In this document: positions 39,026 to 46,877 of the stretch, piece by piece
How the letters are laid out: every line of letters starts with the position of its first letter
Numbering within the stretch: the stretch's first letter is position 1
Assembly (NCBI GenBank): GCA_016711095.1
Contig: JADJTP010000003.1
Span: 1 to 64,000 of the forward strand
Reading direction: 5' to 3'
DNA: 64,000 nt
From: Actinomycetales bacterium
Lineage (GTDB): Bacteria > Actinomycetota > Actinomycetes > Actinomycetales > Dermatophilaceae
Notes under the pieces: model-generated
What the model saw: the letters and a program-made list of their open reading frames with translations, nothing else
The model's database searches: none
What the model was told of the DNA's origin: nothing
Translations under genes and position numbers: made by a program

Positions 39026-40131
39026 TCGAGCTCGACCGTGTCGCTCACCGGGTGAGACTGGCAGGCCAGCACGATCCCGGCCGCGACCTCATCGGGCTCC
39101 AGGGCGTAGTTGCGGTCCATCCGCACCTCACCCGAGACCACCCGGGCCCGGCAGGTGCCGCACACCCCGCCTGTGCACGAGTAGGGGGCATCGGGTCGAG
39201 CCCGCAGCGTCGCGTCGAGGATCGTCTCCTCCCGGGTCGGCATGGGGATGACCGTGGTCCGCCCGTCGAGCGAGACCGTGACCACGGCCGCCGGGGGCGC
39301 GGAGGTGTCCACCACGATGGGCTTCGGCTTGGGAGCGCCCGACTCGTCGACGTGGAAGATCTCATGGTGGACGTGGTGGGGATCCATCCCGAGCTCACCG
39401 AGCAGCCCTTGGGCGTCCTGGACCATGCCGAACGGCCCGCACAGATAGACCTCGTCGACCCCCGACACCGGCACCAGGGTGTCGAAGATCCGGGCCAGGC
39501 GCTCGCGGTCGAGCCGGCCGGAGAAGAGCTCGACGTCGGGTGCCTCGCGGGAGAGCACGTGGATCAGGTGCAGCCTTGCGCCGTAACGGTTCTTGAGGTC
39601 TTCGAGCTCCTCAAGAAACATGATGGTCGCCGTCCGCCGGTTGCCGAAGAGCACCGTGACCCGCGACTGCGGTTCGTCCTGCAGAACGGTGCTCACGAGC
39701 GAGAGCACCGGCGTGATACCCGAGCCCGCTGCGATCGCGAGGTGGTGACGGGCCACGTCGGGCTGCGTCGGGCAGGTGAAGGTGCCCATCGGGGTCATGA
39801 CGTCCAAGACGTCACCCGGGCGCACCTCGTCGACGAGCCACGGTGACATCCGCCCGCCGGGAACCTTCGCCGCGGCGACCCGCAAGGTGCCTGGACGCCC
39901 GCCATGCGCCGCTTGGCAGATCGAATACGAGTTGCGGACCTCGGCCCCGTCGACGACGCGGCGCACCGTGAGGTGCTGCCCCGGGGCGAAGTGGTAGAGC
40001 TCGGCGAGGTCAGCGGGCACGGTGAAGGTGATAGCCGTTGCCTCGTCGGTGAGCGTCTCGACGTCGCTCACGGTGAGTGGGTGGAAGGTGGCCCGCCGGG
40101 GGGTTGCCGGGGCGGTGAGCAGTCCGGTCAT
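39013..40131 (-). CDS. paaE: Phenylacetyl-CoA epoxidase reductase subunit PaaE
   Basis: PaaE passes electrons from NADPH to the di-iron oxygenase PaaA. The 372 residues begin with an FAD-binding ferredoxin-reductase domain (RNSYSIC flavin motif) and an NAD(P)-binding domain (AAGSGITPVLSL, YLCGPFGM). A C-terminal plant-type 2Fe-2S ferredoxin domain follows with cysteines in YSCTGGVCGTC and the final LACQS. It is the last gene of the paaABCDE operon and directly abuts the paaD stop. Confidence 0.93.
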   Translation of the reverse strand: MTGLLTAPATPRRATFHPLTVSDVETLTDEATAITFTVPADLAELYHFAPGQHLTVRRVVDGAEVRNSYSICQAAHGGRPGTLRVAAAKVPGGRMSPWLVDEVRPGDVLDVMTPMGTFTCPTQPDVARHHLAIAAGSGITPVLSLVSTVLQDEPQSRVTVLFGNRRTATIMFLEELEDLKNRYGARLHLIHVLSREAPDVELFSGRLDRERLARIFDTLVPVSGVDEVYLCGPFGMVQDAQGLLGELGMDPHHVHHEIFHVDESGAPKPKPIVVDTSAPPAAVVTVSLDGRTTVIPMPTREETILDATLRARPDAPYSCTGGVCGTCRARVVSGEVRMDRNYALEPDEVAAGIVLACQSHPVSDTVELDYDA

Positions 40132-40686
40132 TTAGAACGCCTTGAACTCGTCGAAGGGATCGCCGCAGTCATCGCAGCGACGGAGGGCCTTGCACGCGGT
40201 GGATCCGAACCGCGACAACTCGCTCGTACGCTCGCTGCCGCACCTGGGACACGCGACCGTATGCCGCGGGCCCCCGATCGTCACGGGGACGGGACGCCTG
40301 GGCGCCGCCCCGGCGTCGTCGCCGGGGTCCGGGGCCAGCCCGGGCGGGGCGATGCCGAAGCGTCGCAACGCTTCTCGTGCGGACTCGCCGATCCAGTCGG
40401 TGGTCCAGGCCGGGGCGAGCCGCGTGGACACGACCGCGGTGAAGCCGTGGGCACGGCATACCCGGGCGATGTCGTCCTCGATGGCACGCATAGCCGGGCA
40501 GCCGGAATAGGTCGGCGTGATGACCGCGTGGACCTTGCCGGTCTTCTCGTCGACGCTTAGCTCGCGCAGGATGCCGAGGTCCTCGATCGAGATGACCGGG
40601 ATCTCGGGGTCGGGCACGGCGCGGACCGCCGCGAGAACGGCGCTGGAGGCGGTCGTGACACCGACCGGAGCACTGACCTCGCTCAT
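40132..40686 (-). CDS. paaD: Phenylacetyl-CoA epoxidase subunit PaaD (MIP18 family)
   Basis: PaaD is a DUF59/MIP18-like protein thought to help mature the iron sites of the epoxidase. It has 184 residues. The DUF59 part reads AVPDPEIPVISIEDLGI and TPTYSGCPAM. The C-terminal half has a zinc-ribbon with CPRCGSERTSELS and CDDCGDPF, typical of PaaD. It lies 12 nt after paaC and immediately before paaE. Confidence 0.92.
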   Translation of the reverse strand: MSEVSAPVGVTTASSAVLAAVRAVPDPEIPVISIEDLGILRELSVDEKTGKVHAVITPTYSGCPAMRAIEDDIARVCRAHGFTAVVSTRLAPAWTTDWIGESAREALRRFGIAPPGLAPDPGDDAGAAPRRPVPVTIGGPRHTVACPRCGSERTSELSRFGSTACKALRRCDDCGDPFDEFKAF

Positions 40687-40698
40687 GCTCTCACCTGC

Positions 40699-41487
40699 TC
40701 ACCAGGTCGCGGTGGGGTGAGCGCGGGCCAGGTGCTGCATCTCGGCGATCAGCGCACCCATCGGCTCGGAGTGCACCCCGTCGCGACCACCGCGTGAGCG
40801 CCACCGCGAGGGCGGTGGCAGCGTGAGTGTGGCCTGGGTGACGACGGCCTCGACGGCCACCTGTGCCGCCGGCCGCAGAGTCGAGGGAAGCACCCCGAGG
40901 CCCGTCCCGGCTGCGGAGACCGAGCTCGAGTCGTCTTCGAAGAGTTCGTCGACATACGGGGCGGCCCAGCTCAGCGCCGCCGACATCCTCTCGTGAGACT
41001 CCTGCGTGCCGTCGCCGAGGCGCACCACCCATTGGCTGGCGTGATCGAAGTGGTAGCGGACCTCCTTGAGCGCCTTCGCGGCGATCGCCGCCAGGGTCGG
41101 CTCCGTGCTGGCCCGCAAAGCCCCATACAGCTCGCGGTGGTATGCCGCGAACCACAGCATCCGCGCCATCTCCCGGGCGAAGTCCCCGCGGGGCTGCTCG
41201 ACGAGGTGGACGTTGTGGAAGTCCCGCTCGTCGCGCTGGTAGGCCAGATCGTCCTCGGAGCGCCCGGTGCCGTCGAGCTGACCGACGAGGGTGAGCAGGG
41301 GGCGAGCCTGACCGATGAGGTCGAGGGCGACGTTGGCCAGAGCCATCTCCTCCTCGAGGGCCGGAGCCCAGGTGAGCCAGCTGCCGAGACTCTGGGCATA
41401 GACCAGCGCGTCGTCACCAAGGCCGAGCAGATAGGAGGCGGAGGCGGCCTGAGCGCTGAACGTGCCGCCGGTTCCGTTGTCGCTCAC
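40699..41487 (-). CDS. paaC: Phenylacetyl-CoA epoxidase structural subunit PaaC
   Basis: PaaC is a ferritin-like four-helix-bundle protein that pairs with the catalytic subunit PaaA but lacks a functional di-iron site. The 262 residues include LGDDALVYAQSLGSW, ALANVALDLIGQARPLL and KALKEVRYHFDHASQW, matching the family. The start is GTG 41487, overlapping the paaB stop by 4 nt. Confidence 0.93.
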   Translation of the reverse strand: MSDNGTGGTFSAQAASASYLLGLGDDALVYAQSLGSWLTWAPALEEEMALANVALDLIGQARPLLTLVGQLDGTGRSEDDLAYQRDERDFHNVHLVEQPRGDFAREMARMLWFAAYHRELYGALRASTEPTLAAIAAKALKEVRYHFDHASQWVVRLGDGTQESHERMSAALSWAAPYVDELFEDDSSSVSAAGTGLGVLPSTLRPAAQVAVEAVVTQATLTLPPPSRWRSRGGRDGVHSEPMGALIAEMQHLARAHPTATW

Positions 41488-41771
41488 AGGTATTCGACAT
41501 CCTCTGGCACGTTATAGAAGGTCGGGTGACGATAGACCTTGTCCCCGGCGGGGTCGAAGAAGGAGTCCTTCTCGTCGGGGCTACTGGCCACGATGTCGGC
41601 CGCGGCGACGACCCAGATCGACACGCCCTCCTGCCGGCGGGTGTAGAGGTCGCGGGCGTTGCGCACCGCCATCGTCGCGTCGGGCGCATGGACCGACCCG
41701 ACGTGGACGTGGGACAGACCTCGCTTGGCCCGGACAAAGACCTCATACAGTGGAAGGGTTCCCTCGCTCAT
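41484..41771 (-). CDS. paaB: Phenylacetyl-CoA epoxidase subunit PaaB
   Basis: PaaB is a small bridging subunit of the epoxidase. The 95 residues from ATG 41771 contain [32 protein letters not shown] and [11 protein letters not shown], diagnostic of the family. It overlaps paaA and paaC by 4 nt on each side, so stoichiometric coupled translation is expected. Confidence 0.94.
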   Translation of the reverse strand: MSEGTLPLYEVFVRAKRGLSHVHVGSVHAPDATMAVRNARDLYTRRQEGVSIWVVAAADIVASSPDEKDSFFDPAGDKVYRHPTFYNVPEDVEYL

Positions 41772-42841
41772 GCCGCACTCCCTTCGCGCGTGGCGGCCTC
41801 GCGCCGCGACGCCTCCTTGGCGGCATACGCCGCCGCTGCCTCTCGAACCCAGCGACCCTGCTCGTGCGCCGCGACCCGGCGCTCCATGCGTTGGGCGTTG
41901 CACGGTCCGTCGCCCTTGATGACCCGCCAGAACTCGTCCCAGTCGATCTCGCCGAAGTCGTAGTGGCCTCGATCGGCGTTCCACTTCAGGTCGGGGTCCG
42001 GGAGTTTGACGCCGAGCCGCTCAGCCTGTGGGACGGTCATGTCGACGAACTTCTGCCTCAGGTCGTCGTTGCTGAACCGCTTGATGCCCCAGGCCATCGA
42101 CTGGGCGGTGTGCCCGCCCTTGACGGCGTGTTCGCCACTGTCGCGGGGACCGAACATCGCCAGCGCCGGCCACCACCAGCGGTTGGTCGCATCTTGGGCC
42201 ATCGCCTGCTGCTCGGGGGTGCCGCGCATGAGCTCCCAGAGAAGCTCGAATCCTTGCCGCTGATGGAAGGACTCCTCCTTGCACGTGCGGATCATCGCCC
42301 GGGCGTAGGGGCCGTAGGAGCAGCGGCACAGCGGCACCTGGTTCATGATGGCCGCGCCGTCGACGAGCCAGCCAACGGCGCCGCAATCGGCCCAGGTCAG
42401 CGTCGGGTAGTTGAAGATCGACGAGTACTTCTGTTTGCCCGTGTGCAGTCGGTCGAGCAACTCCTCGCGGTCGATCCCGAGGGTCTCGGCGGCCGAGTAG
42501 AGATAGAGCCCGTGTCCGGCTTCGTCCTGCACCTTGGCGATGAGGATCGCCTTGCGACGCAGTGACGGGGCCCGAGCGATCCAGTTGCCCTCAGGCTGCA
42601 TCCCGATGATCTCGGAGTGCGCATGCTGGGCGACTTGGCGGATGAGGGTCTGCCGATACTCCTCGGGCATGTCGTCGTGGGGCTCGACCCGCTGGTCGGC
42701 CGCGATGATCGCGTCGAAGCTCGTCGTGCCGAGCTCGGCTCGACGATCTTCGTGAGCGGCCGCGGCCTCGACCGCACCACCGTCCGCAGCGTTGAGGGGG
42801 CCCGCACCCGGGTCGTCGATGTCGAAGTCGTTCCCGTACAT
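41768..42841 (-). CDS. paaA: Phenylacetyl-CoA epoxidase catalytic subunit PaaA
   Basis: PaaA holds the di-iron centre that epoxidises the ring of phenylacetyl-CoA. It has 357 residues from ATG 42841 ([10 protein letters not shown]). The iron-ligand ExxH motifs are DEAGHG (E107, H110) and CKEESFHQ (E190, H193). It is the first gene of paaABCDE; any promoter lies in 42842-42943. No paaK ligase, PaaG/Z/F/H enzymes or PaaR/PaaX regulator is in the window, so the rest of the pathway must be elsewhere. Confidence 0.95.
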   Translation of the reverse strand: MYGNDFDIDDPGAGPLNAADGGAVEAAAAHEDRRAELGTTSFDAIIAADQRVEPHDDMPEEYRQTLIRQVAQHAHSEIIGMQPEGNWIARAPSLRRKAILIAKVQDEAGHGLYLYSAAETLGIDREELLDRLHTGKQKYSSIFNYPTLTWADCGAVGWLVDGAAIMNQVPLCRCSYGPYARAMIRTCKEESFHQRQGFELLWELMRGTPEQQAMAQDATNRWWWPALAMFGPRDSGEHAVKGGHTAQSMAWGIKRFSNDDLRQKFVDMTVPQAERLGVKLPDPDLKWNADRGHYDFGEIDWDEFWRVIKGDGPCNAQRMERRVAAHEQGRWVREAAAAYAAKEASRREAATREGSAA

Positions 42842-42912
42842 GACCCTCAGTATGCTGCCGCGCCTGCGCGATGGCACCCGGCGGGGTAGTGAAACCCGAC
42901 TCAGTGGCCCGA

Positions 42913-42932
42913 GCGCCGTGATCTCACGGCGC
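42913..42932 (-). terminator. Hairpin between the lipoprotein gene and the paa operon
   Basis: GCGCCGTGA and TCACGGCGC form a 9-bp stem with a two-base loop. It lies just downstream of the lipoprotein stop (42944) on the minus strand and upstream of paaA. No T tract. It may terminate the lipoprotein message or be an operator for paaA. Confidence 0.4.
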
Positions 42933-42943
42933 GTGTCGGCCGC

Positions 42944-43477
42944 TCAGGTCAATGGGCTCTCGATGAACCACCGACCGTCGACGAGCACCAGCGAGACGGC
43001 CTGCCGGTATGCCGCCGGCACCCCGGTGATGTCCTCGGCCCGCACCTGGGCCCGCGCACCGTCGATGGTGGCACCGGTCACGGTCGTGGTCCGCAGTTGG
43101 CCGAGTTCCTCGGACGTGGCCACCTGGGTGACGACGGCGTCGAAGCCTGAGCGGCACAGCACGAGGTCATCGCCGGACAGCGGGATGCCGGAATAGGCGA
43201 CGAGGCCGCACGCCGTAGTCGTGTCCTTGGCGCCGAGGGCCCGATAGAAGGCCTCCACGCTGCCCTGTGGGGTCGATCCTGGGCTGGAGCACGCAGCCAG
43301 CGCCGTCGCCAGTGCCCCGACGACGAGCGGCAGCCGAGGTGCAACGCGTCCGACGGGCGCGCCGCGTGCGGAACCGGCACCGCGTGTGGAACCGGCACCG
43401 GGTGTGGAACCCGCGCCGCATATGGAACCGGCGCCGCGTATGCCGCGCGCTCCCCGGGAGCCGCCCCGCGGCGGCAT
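42944..43477 (-). CDS. Putative lipoprotein with N-terminal hexapeptide repeats
   Basis: The product has 177 residues from ATG 43477. A lipobox is visible in LVVGALATALAACSSPG (cleavage before the Cys), so the mature part should be a membrane-anchored lipoprotein of about 120 residues. It contains SVEAFYRALGAKD and a C-terminal LVLVDGRWFIESPL, resembling NTF2-like or DUF4878-type domains. The N-region before the signal helix is unusually long and made of GAGSxx repeats from an 18-bp tandem repeat. A start downstream of this repeat is possible and would give a normal signal peptide. Function unknown. Confidence 0.65.
   Translation of the reverse strand: MPPRGGSRGARGIRGAGSICGAGSTPGAGSTRGAGSARGAPVGRVAPRLPLVVGALATALAACSSPGSTPQGSVEAFYRALGAKDTTTACGLVAYSGIPLSGDDLVLCRSGFDAVVTQVATSEELGQLRTTTVTGATIDGARAQVRAEDITGVPAAYRQAVSLVLVDGRWFIESPLT
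43370..43441. repeat. 18-bp tandem repeat, four units, at the 5' end of the lipoprotein gene
   Basis: Units begin with GGAACCGGCACCGCGTGT at 43370 and follow at 43388, 43406 and 43424, with substitutions. They encode GAGS-containing hexapeptides in the minus frame. The last unit runs into the octamer GTATGCCG. Confidence 0.8.
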
Positions 43478-43535
43478 ACGATCACCCACCGGACCATCCA
43501 AACACGCATCCGGATGCCTCTGAGACGATCGGGAG

Positions 43536-44285
43536 ATGGCCGAGAAAGGCGGGGACCGGGACCCTGAAGGGGACGAGGCGATCGGGCTGCGCGAGCGCGC
43601 CGCCCGCGCCGCCGTGCAGCGCCAAGCCTGGTCGGTAGGGGTCGCCACGGGTGCCTACGGGATCTCTTTCGGCGCGCTGAGCGTCGCCTCCGGGCTGGAC
43701 GTCTGGCAGACGGTCGCCCTCTCAGCGCTGATGTTCACCGGCGGGTCGCAGTTCGCCTTTGTCGGCGTCATCGGCGCGGGCGGCACGGGGCTCGCCGCGA
43801 TCGCGACGTCGACCCTGCTCGGCATCCGCAACGGGCTCTATGGCCTTCAGGTGTCGGAGTTCCTGGGCACACGTGGGGCGGCGCGGGCGGTCGCTGCGCA
43901 GCTCACCATCGACGAGTCGACGGCGGTGGGGATCGCCCAGGAGGCCGACCACCATCGGCGGCAGGGCTTCTGGACGACCGGATGGGCGGTCTATCTCTTC
44001 TGGAACGCCTTCACCCTCGCTGGTGCGGTGCTCGGCAACACGCTCGGGGATCCCCGCCGGTGGGGTTTGGACGCCGCGGCCGCAGCCGCGTTCGTCGCCC
44101 TGCTCTGGCCTCGGTTGAAGGGACGCGATGCGGCGGGGACAGCGGCCGTCGCCGTCGTGCTCACTGTGGTCGTCGCGCCCGTGGCTCCCGCCGGGGTGCC
44201 GGTCCTCGTGGCGGCGCTCGCTGCGGTCGTGGTCGGGTTGTGGCCGGGTCAGGGCGGGCGGCCGGGCCAGGGCGGGCGCACATGA
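43536..44285 (+). CDS. azlC: AzlC family branched-chain amino acid exporter subunit
   Basis: AzlC is the large subunit of the AzlCD exporter of branched-chain amino acids and analogues. The 249 residues contain GAYGISFGALSVASG, LMFTGGSQFAFVGVIG, LTIDESTAVG and several hydrophobic helices. Length and motifs match the family. The stop overlaps azlD by 4 nt. A 67-nt near-copy of its 3' part (44091-44157) occurs at 45320-45386. Confidence 0.92.
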   Translation: MAEKGGDRDPEGDEAIGLRERAARAAVQRQAWSVGVATGAYGISFGALSVASGLDVWQTVALSALMFTGGSQFAFVGVIGAGGTGLAAIATSTLLGIRNGLYGLQVSEFLGTRGAARAVAAQLTIDESTAVGIAQEADHHRRQGFWTTGWAVYLFWNAFTLAGAVLGNTLGDPRRWGLDAAAAAAFVALLWPRLKGRDAAGTAAVAVVLTVVVAPVAPAGVPVLVAALAAVVVGLWPGQGGRPGQGGRT

Positions 44286-44596
44286 GCCTGTGGGTGGCGG
44301 TGCTGCTCGCCTGCGCACTCGCCTATCTCACCAAGCTGGCCGGACACCTCGTGCCGCCCGGCAAACTCGAGGGTCGACGAGTCCGGCGGGTCACCGGGCT
44401 ATTGCCTGTCGCTCTGCTGACCTCGCTCGTCGTGGTGCAGACGTTCGCGGCAACAGGTGGCGGCTTGACTCTCGACGCGCGCGTCGTCGGCCTGGGCGCG
44501 GCGATCGTCGCCTTGACCTTGAGGGCGCCGTTCATCGTCGTCGTCGCCGTCGGCGCCGCAGTCGCAGCGGGCCTCCGAGCATTCGGATGGAGCTAA
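44282..44596 (+). CDS. azlD: AzlD family branched-chain amino acid exporter subunit
   Basis: This small integral membrane partner of AzlC has 104 residues and three or four hydrophobic helices (LWVAVLLACALAYLTKLAG, VTGLLPVALLTSLVVVQTF). The start at ATG 44282 sits in the azlC stop (ATGA), so the pair is translationally coupled. A 7-bp hairpin follows at 44610-44632. Confidence 0.92.
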   Translation: MSLWVAVLLACALAYLTKLAGHLVPPGKLEGRRVRRVTGLLPVALLTSLVVVQTFAATGGGLTLDARVVGLGAAIVALTLRAPFIVVVAVGAAVAAGLRAFGWS

Positions 44597-44609
44597 GCGG
44601 GTCGGTGAC

Positions 44610-44632
44610 GGCGAATCGCAGGGCTATTCGCC
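44610..44632 (+). terminator. Weak hairpin after azlD
   Basis: GGCGAAT and ATTCGCC form a 7-bp stem with a nine-base loop, 14 nt after the azlD stop. It has no T tract and is shorter than the hairpin at 27.7 kb, so it is only a candidate terminator. Confidence 0.35.
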
Positions 44633-44746
44633 AGCCTCCCGCCGATAGTGGTCGCGCCAGGCCTGATCGCCGCGGCCGACAAGTACCCACTGATCGGCTG
44701 CGATCTCACCGCGCAACTCATCCAGCGCCTCGTTCATCCCAGGCGC

Positions 44747-44980
44747 TCACTCATCTTGCGGCAGCATGGTTCGGCCGAGGGGCAGGTGCCCCCAGCTGTA
44801 CGGCGCCGAGAACGTCGAGCTGTCGTAGCGCACCTGGCCGTCGAGGAGGCCGACAAAGTGCCACATCTGCATCGTCCCGGAGATGAGTCCCAGCCTGCCG
44901 ACCCATGACTTGCGAGTGGCGGCGTCCTCGAGCTCGATGGTGAGCGTTCCCTGGGGGAGAGTCCCTTCTGCTGTGCTCAT
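44747..44980 (-). CDS. Small hypothetical protein
   Basis: A 77-residue open frame from ATG 44980 (MSTAEGTLPQG) with GTMQMWHFVGLLDGQVRYDS and a C-terminal GHLPLGRTMLPQDE. No family was recognised. It lies in the gene-poor stretch after azlD, where the opposite strand is also open, so coding is uncertain. The amino-acid composition looks protein-like, with aromatic residues and alternating hydrophobics. Confidence 0.35.
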   Translation of the reverse strand: MSTAEGTLPQGTLTIELEDAATRKSWVGRLGLISGTMQMWHFVGLLDGQVRYDSSTFSAPYSWGHLPLGRTMLPQDE

Positions 44981-45201
44981 ATCGCCAGCATCTTCCGGGC
45001 GGCCAACGCTGTCTACCAACCAGACCGTGTTGGCAGTCACATCCCGGCAGGTGCGGCAGGGCGGAGGCTTCTGATGTCGGCGCGGGCCCCTTTGCTGATG
45101 GCGTGCCCACCCGCACTGGGCCTTGTCGACCGGCCAGGATGCCCAGCCCCGGCCCTGACATCCATCAGGCCCGTCCATCAAGGGCGAGCACCCCACCCCC
45201 C

Positions 45202-45270
45202 GCTATTCGGAGGTTTCGTTCCTGATCGGGGGGACGCATCCTCCGACCAGGAACGGAACCTCCGAATAGC
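45202..45270. repeat. 69-nt imperfect palindrome, copy 1
   Basis: The element begins GCTATTCGGAGGTT and ends AACCTCCGAATAGC, exact inverted termini. Inside, CGTTCCTG pairs with CAGGAACG, and TCGG/CCGA arms lie near the centre, so nearly the whole element folds on itself. A second 69-nt copy at 51034-51102 matches at 60 of 69 positions by hand alignment. It lies left of the signalling genes. No transposase is encoded. It could be a MITE- or REP-like mobile hairpin or a paired terminator. Confidence 0.88.
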
Positions 45271-45319
45271 AGGCCGGGACCGGGTCAGCCTGCGTCGTGC
45301 CGAAGCACAAAACACCGCC

Positions 45320-45386
45320 TTCGTCGCCCTGCTCTGGCCCCGGTTCAAGGGACGCGATGCCGCGGCGACAGCGGCCGTCGGCGTCG
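45320..45386 (+). pseudogene. Remnant of an azlC gene
   Basis: This stretch matches 44091-44157 in azlC at 62 of 67 positions in the same orientation and would encode FVALLWPRFKGRDAA, like the intact FVALLWPRLKGRDAA. Nothing before or after is azlC-like. It is a short duplicate or the relic of a second azlC, just inside the left palindrome. Confidence 0.8.
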
Positions 45387-45393
45387 GCTTCCT

Positions 45394-45430
45394 CGGTGTC
45401 CGCCGGTGTCCGCCGGTGTCCGCCGGTGTA
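45394..45430. repeat. 10-bp tandem repeat, 3.7 units
   Basis: CGGTGTCCGC is repeated at 45394, 45404 and 45414, followed by a partial unit CGGTGTA to 45430. It directly follows the azlC remnant. It could reflect replication slippage at a rearrangement junction. Confidence 0.8.
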
Positions 45431-45507
45431 AGGCAAGGTCGCGAGGGCTGGCCGGGTGGGTGTCGCGCGTCAGACTTTGTGGCAGGACGATCGAGAGACG
45501 TCGTCGT

Positions 45508-46539
45508 TCAGGTCGGAGATTGGGCGGCGGCGTGAGCCGCGGCAAGGACGAGCCGTCCGGCAGCCGGGTCGACTTTGGAGACAGCCGGCTCGAGCGCGAC
45601 CAAGCCGGCGACGACCGCGTGGCTCGGGACCCCGCGGGGACGCAGCACGTCCAGCAGCCACGTCAGAAACTCGCTCAGTACAGCTGGCTCGTCGACCATT
45701 CGGGCTGCTGCGGTGAACCTCACCATAGAGACGAGGTCCTCCAACGTGCGGGCACGCTGCGCGTCGTTGTACGCGGAGAGCGCTGGCATTCTCAGTTCCA
45801 AGGACTCAAAGGCACGTTCGCCCAACTCCGGGGCGAGTGAATTGAGCTCAATAGCGCGCGGGTCGAGGAGGGCGCCGCCTTTCGACAGTGCCGGAGGATC
45901 ACGCCGCCAGGAGTTCAGGACGTCGATAGCTGCGTCGATGCCGTCGGCCCAAGCGTCGACCCCCAACCGGTTCGACCGCAGCGGGCCGGCGCCCAGACCT
46001 CGCCCTCCGGCCAGGACCGGGATCCCATGCGCGTGTGCGGCGGCAACCAGTGAGACAACGCCCCCGAAGAACAGCGGCAAGTTGCAGCTGATGGCTAGAG
46101 CCTCGGCACGGTGGCGGGAGAGGAACTCTTCCACCTGCCGGGCGGGCGTAGAAGCGCCGAGGAACACCACGGCGACGCCTCGTCCGCGCAGTTGCTCGGC
46201 GAACATCTGACCGGCGAGGGAGTGCCAGTCACCTTCCGCGCAGGTCACCACGACAGGCCCCGTGGTCGGTTCCTCGTCCAACGTGCCGGATAGGGCGTCG
46301 AGCGCCTTCTGAGTGACGCCGCTGACCACGTGCTCCTCGACGACGGACCACGAGCTTCGCATCCAGCGCTGCCCCGCCTCATGCTGGGCTGCGCCGAGAA
46401 GGTTGACGATGACGTCGTCAAAGGTCGAACCACGGTCGAGGAGGTCCAGGGTCATGCGGACTCCCGTTCGCCCGTTGCCGGCCGCCGCGACGTCCAGGTA
46501 GCTCTCTACATCCCGCGGCCGGACACGCGCAGCGGTCAT
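45508..46539 (-). CDS. Cobalamin-binding protein with CarH-type light-sensor signature
   Basis: The protein has 343 residues from ATG 46539. Residues 20-85 form the B12-cap helical bundle and contain W59-x9-E69-H70 (QRWMRSSWSVVEEH), the W-x9-EH signature of CarH/LitR adenosylcobalamin photoreceptors. The Rossmann B12-binding domain follows with E102-x3-H106 (CAEGDWHSLAG), where His would be the lower cobalt ligand, then FLGASTP and VLAGGRGLG. CarH's His132, next to Trp131, is Met60 here. There is no MerR DNA-binding domain; instead residues 225-343 form an unassigned helical domain (LEDLVSMVRF, FLTWLLDVLRPRGVP). It should therefore signal by protein contact. The start overlaps the upstream ABM-fold gene by 4 nt. 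Confidence 0.85.
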   Translation of the reverse strand: MTAARVRPRDVESYLDVAAAGNGRTGVRMTLDLLDRGSTFDDVIVNLLGAAQHEAGQRWMRSSWSVVEEHVVSGVTQKALDALSGTLDEEPTTGPVVVTCAEGDWHSLAGQMFAEQLRGRGVAVVFLGASTPARQVEEFLSRHRAEALAISCNLPLFFGGVVSLVAAAHAHGIPVLAGGRGLGAGPLRSNRLGVDAWADGIDAAIDVLNSWRRDPPALSKGGALLDPRAIELNSLAPELGERAFESLELRMPALSAYNDAQRARTLEDLVSMVRFTAAARMVDEPAVLSEFLTWLLDVLRPRGVPSHAVVAGLVALEPAVSKVDPAAGRLVLAAAHAAAQSPT

Positions 46540-46877
46540 CGGGCGATCACCCCATAGCGTTTGAACCCGCGCGCCCGCGGGCGGGTCGCCCCGGTGGGAA
46601 TCCGGCGGTGCGACTCTCGATGGTCCGAGGAGCCCATGTATGCCGTGAAGCAGGCCTCGCTGTCCCACCAGGACACCATCAGTAGGCTTTCTTCGTCCTC
46701 GCGTGACGCCCACACCTGCAGGCCCCGGAAACCGGGCCAGCCGTCGACGGCACCCAGTCGGTCAGCGAAGGCGGCGTCTAGTGCCGCGCGCCCGGCGGCC
46801 GGCACGCTTATCTCGCTGACCGCCACGAAGCCGCCTTCTTGCGAGGCCTCGTGGTCCTGTGCGTGCGGGGCCGTCAC
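46536..46877 (-). CDS. Antibiotic biosynthesis monooxygenase (ABM) fold protein
   Basis: The 113 residues from GTG 46877 (VTAPHAQDHE) overlap the cyclase stop as GTGA. The dimeric alpha-beta-barrel ABM pattern is seen in FVAVSEISVPAAG, GWPGFRGLQVW, SLLMVSWWDSEACFTAYM and SSDHRESH. The W...H pair resembles heme-degrading Isd/MhuD-type members, but catalytic identity is not certain, and many such proteins are ligand-binding. An ATG start at 46907 is also possible. It sits between a diguanylate cyclase and a B12 sensor with 4-nt overlaps on both sides, implying a common pathway. A tetrapyrrole link (heme, cobalamin) is attractive but speculative. Confidence 0.75.
   Translation of the reverse strand: MTAPHAQDHEASQEGGFVAVSEISVPAAGRAALDAAFADRLGAVDGWPGFRGLQVWASREDEESLLMVSWWDSEACFTAYMGSSDHRESHRRIPTGATRPRARGFKRYGVIAR

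Noticed and set aside
44648..44908. Plus-strand open frame after azlD
   Set aside because: No start context or conserved sequence; the minus-strand frame at 44747-44980 is the more protein-like of the two.
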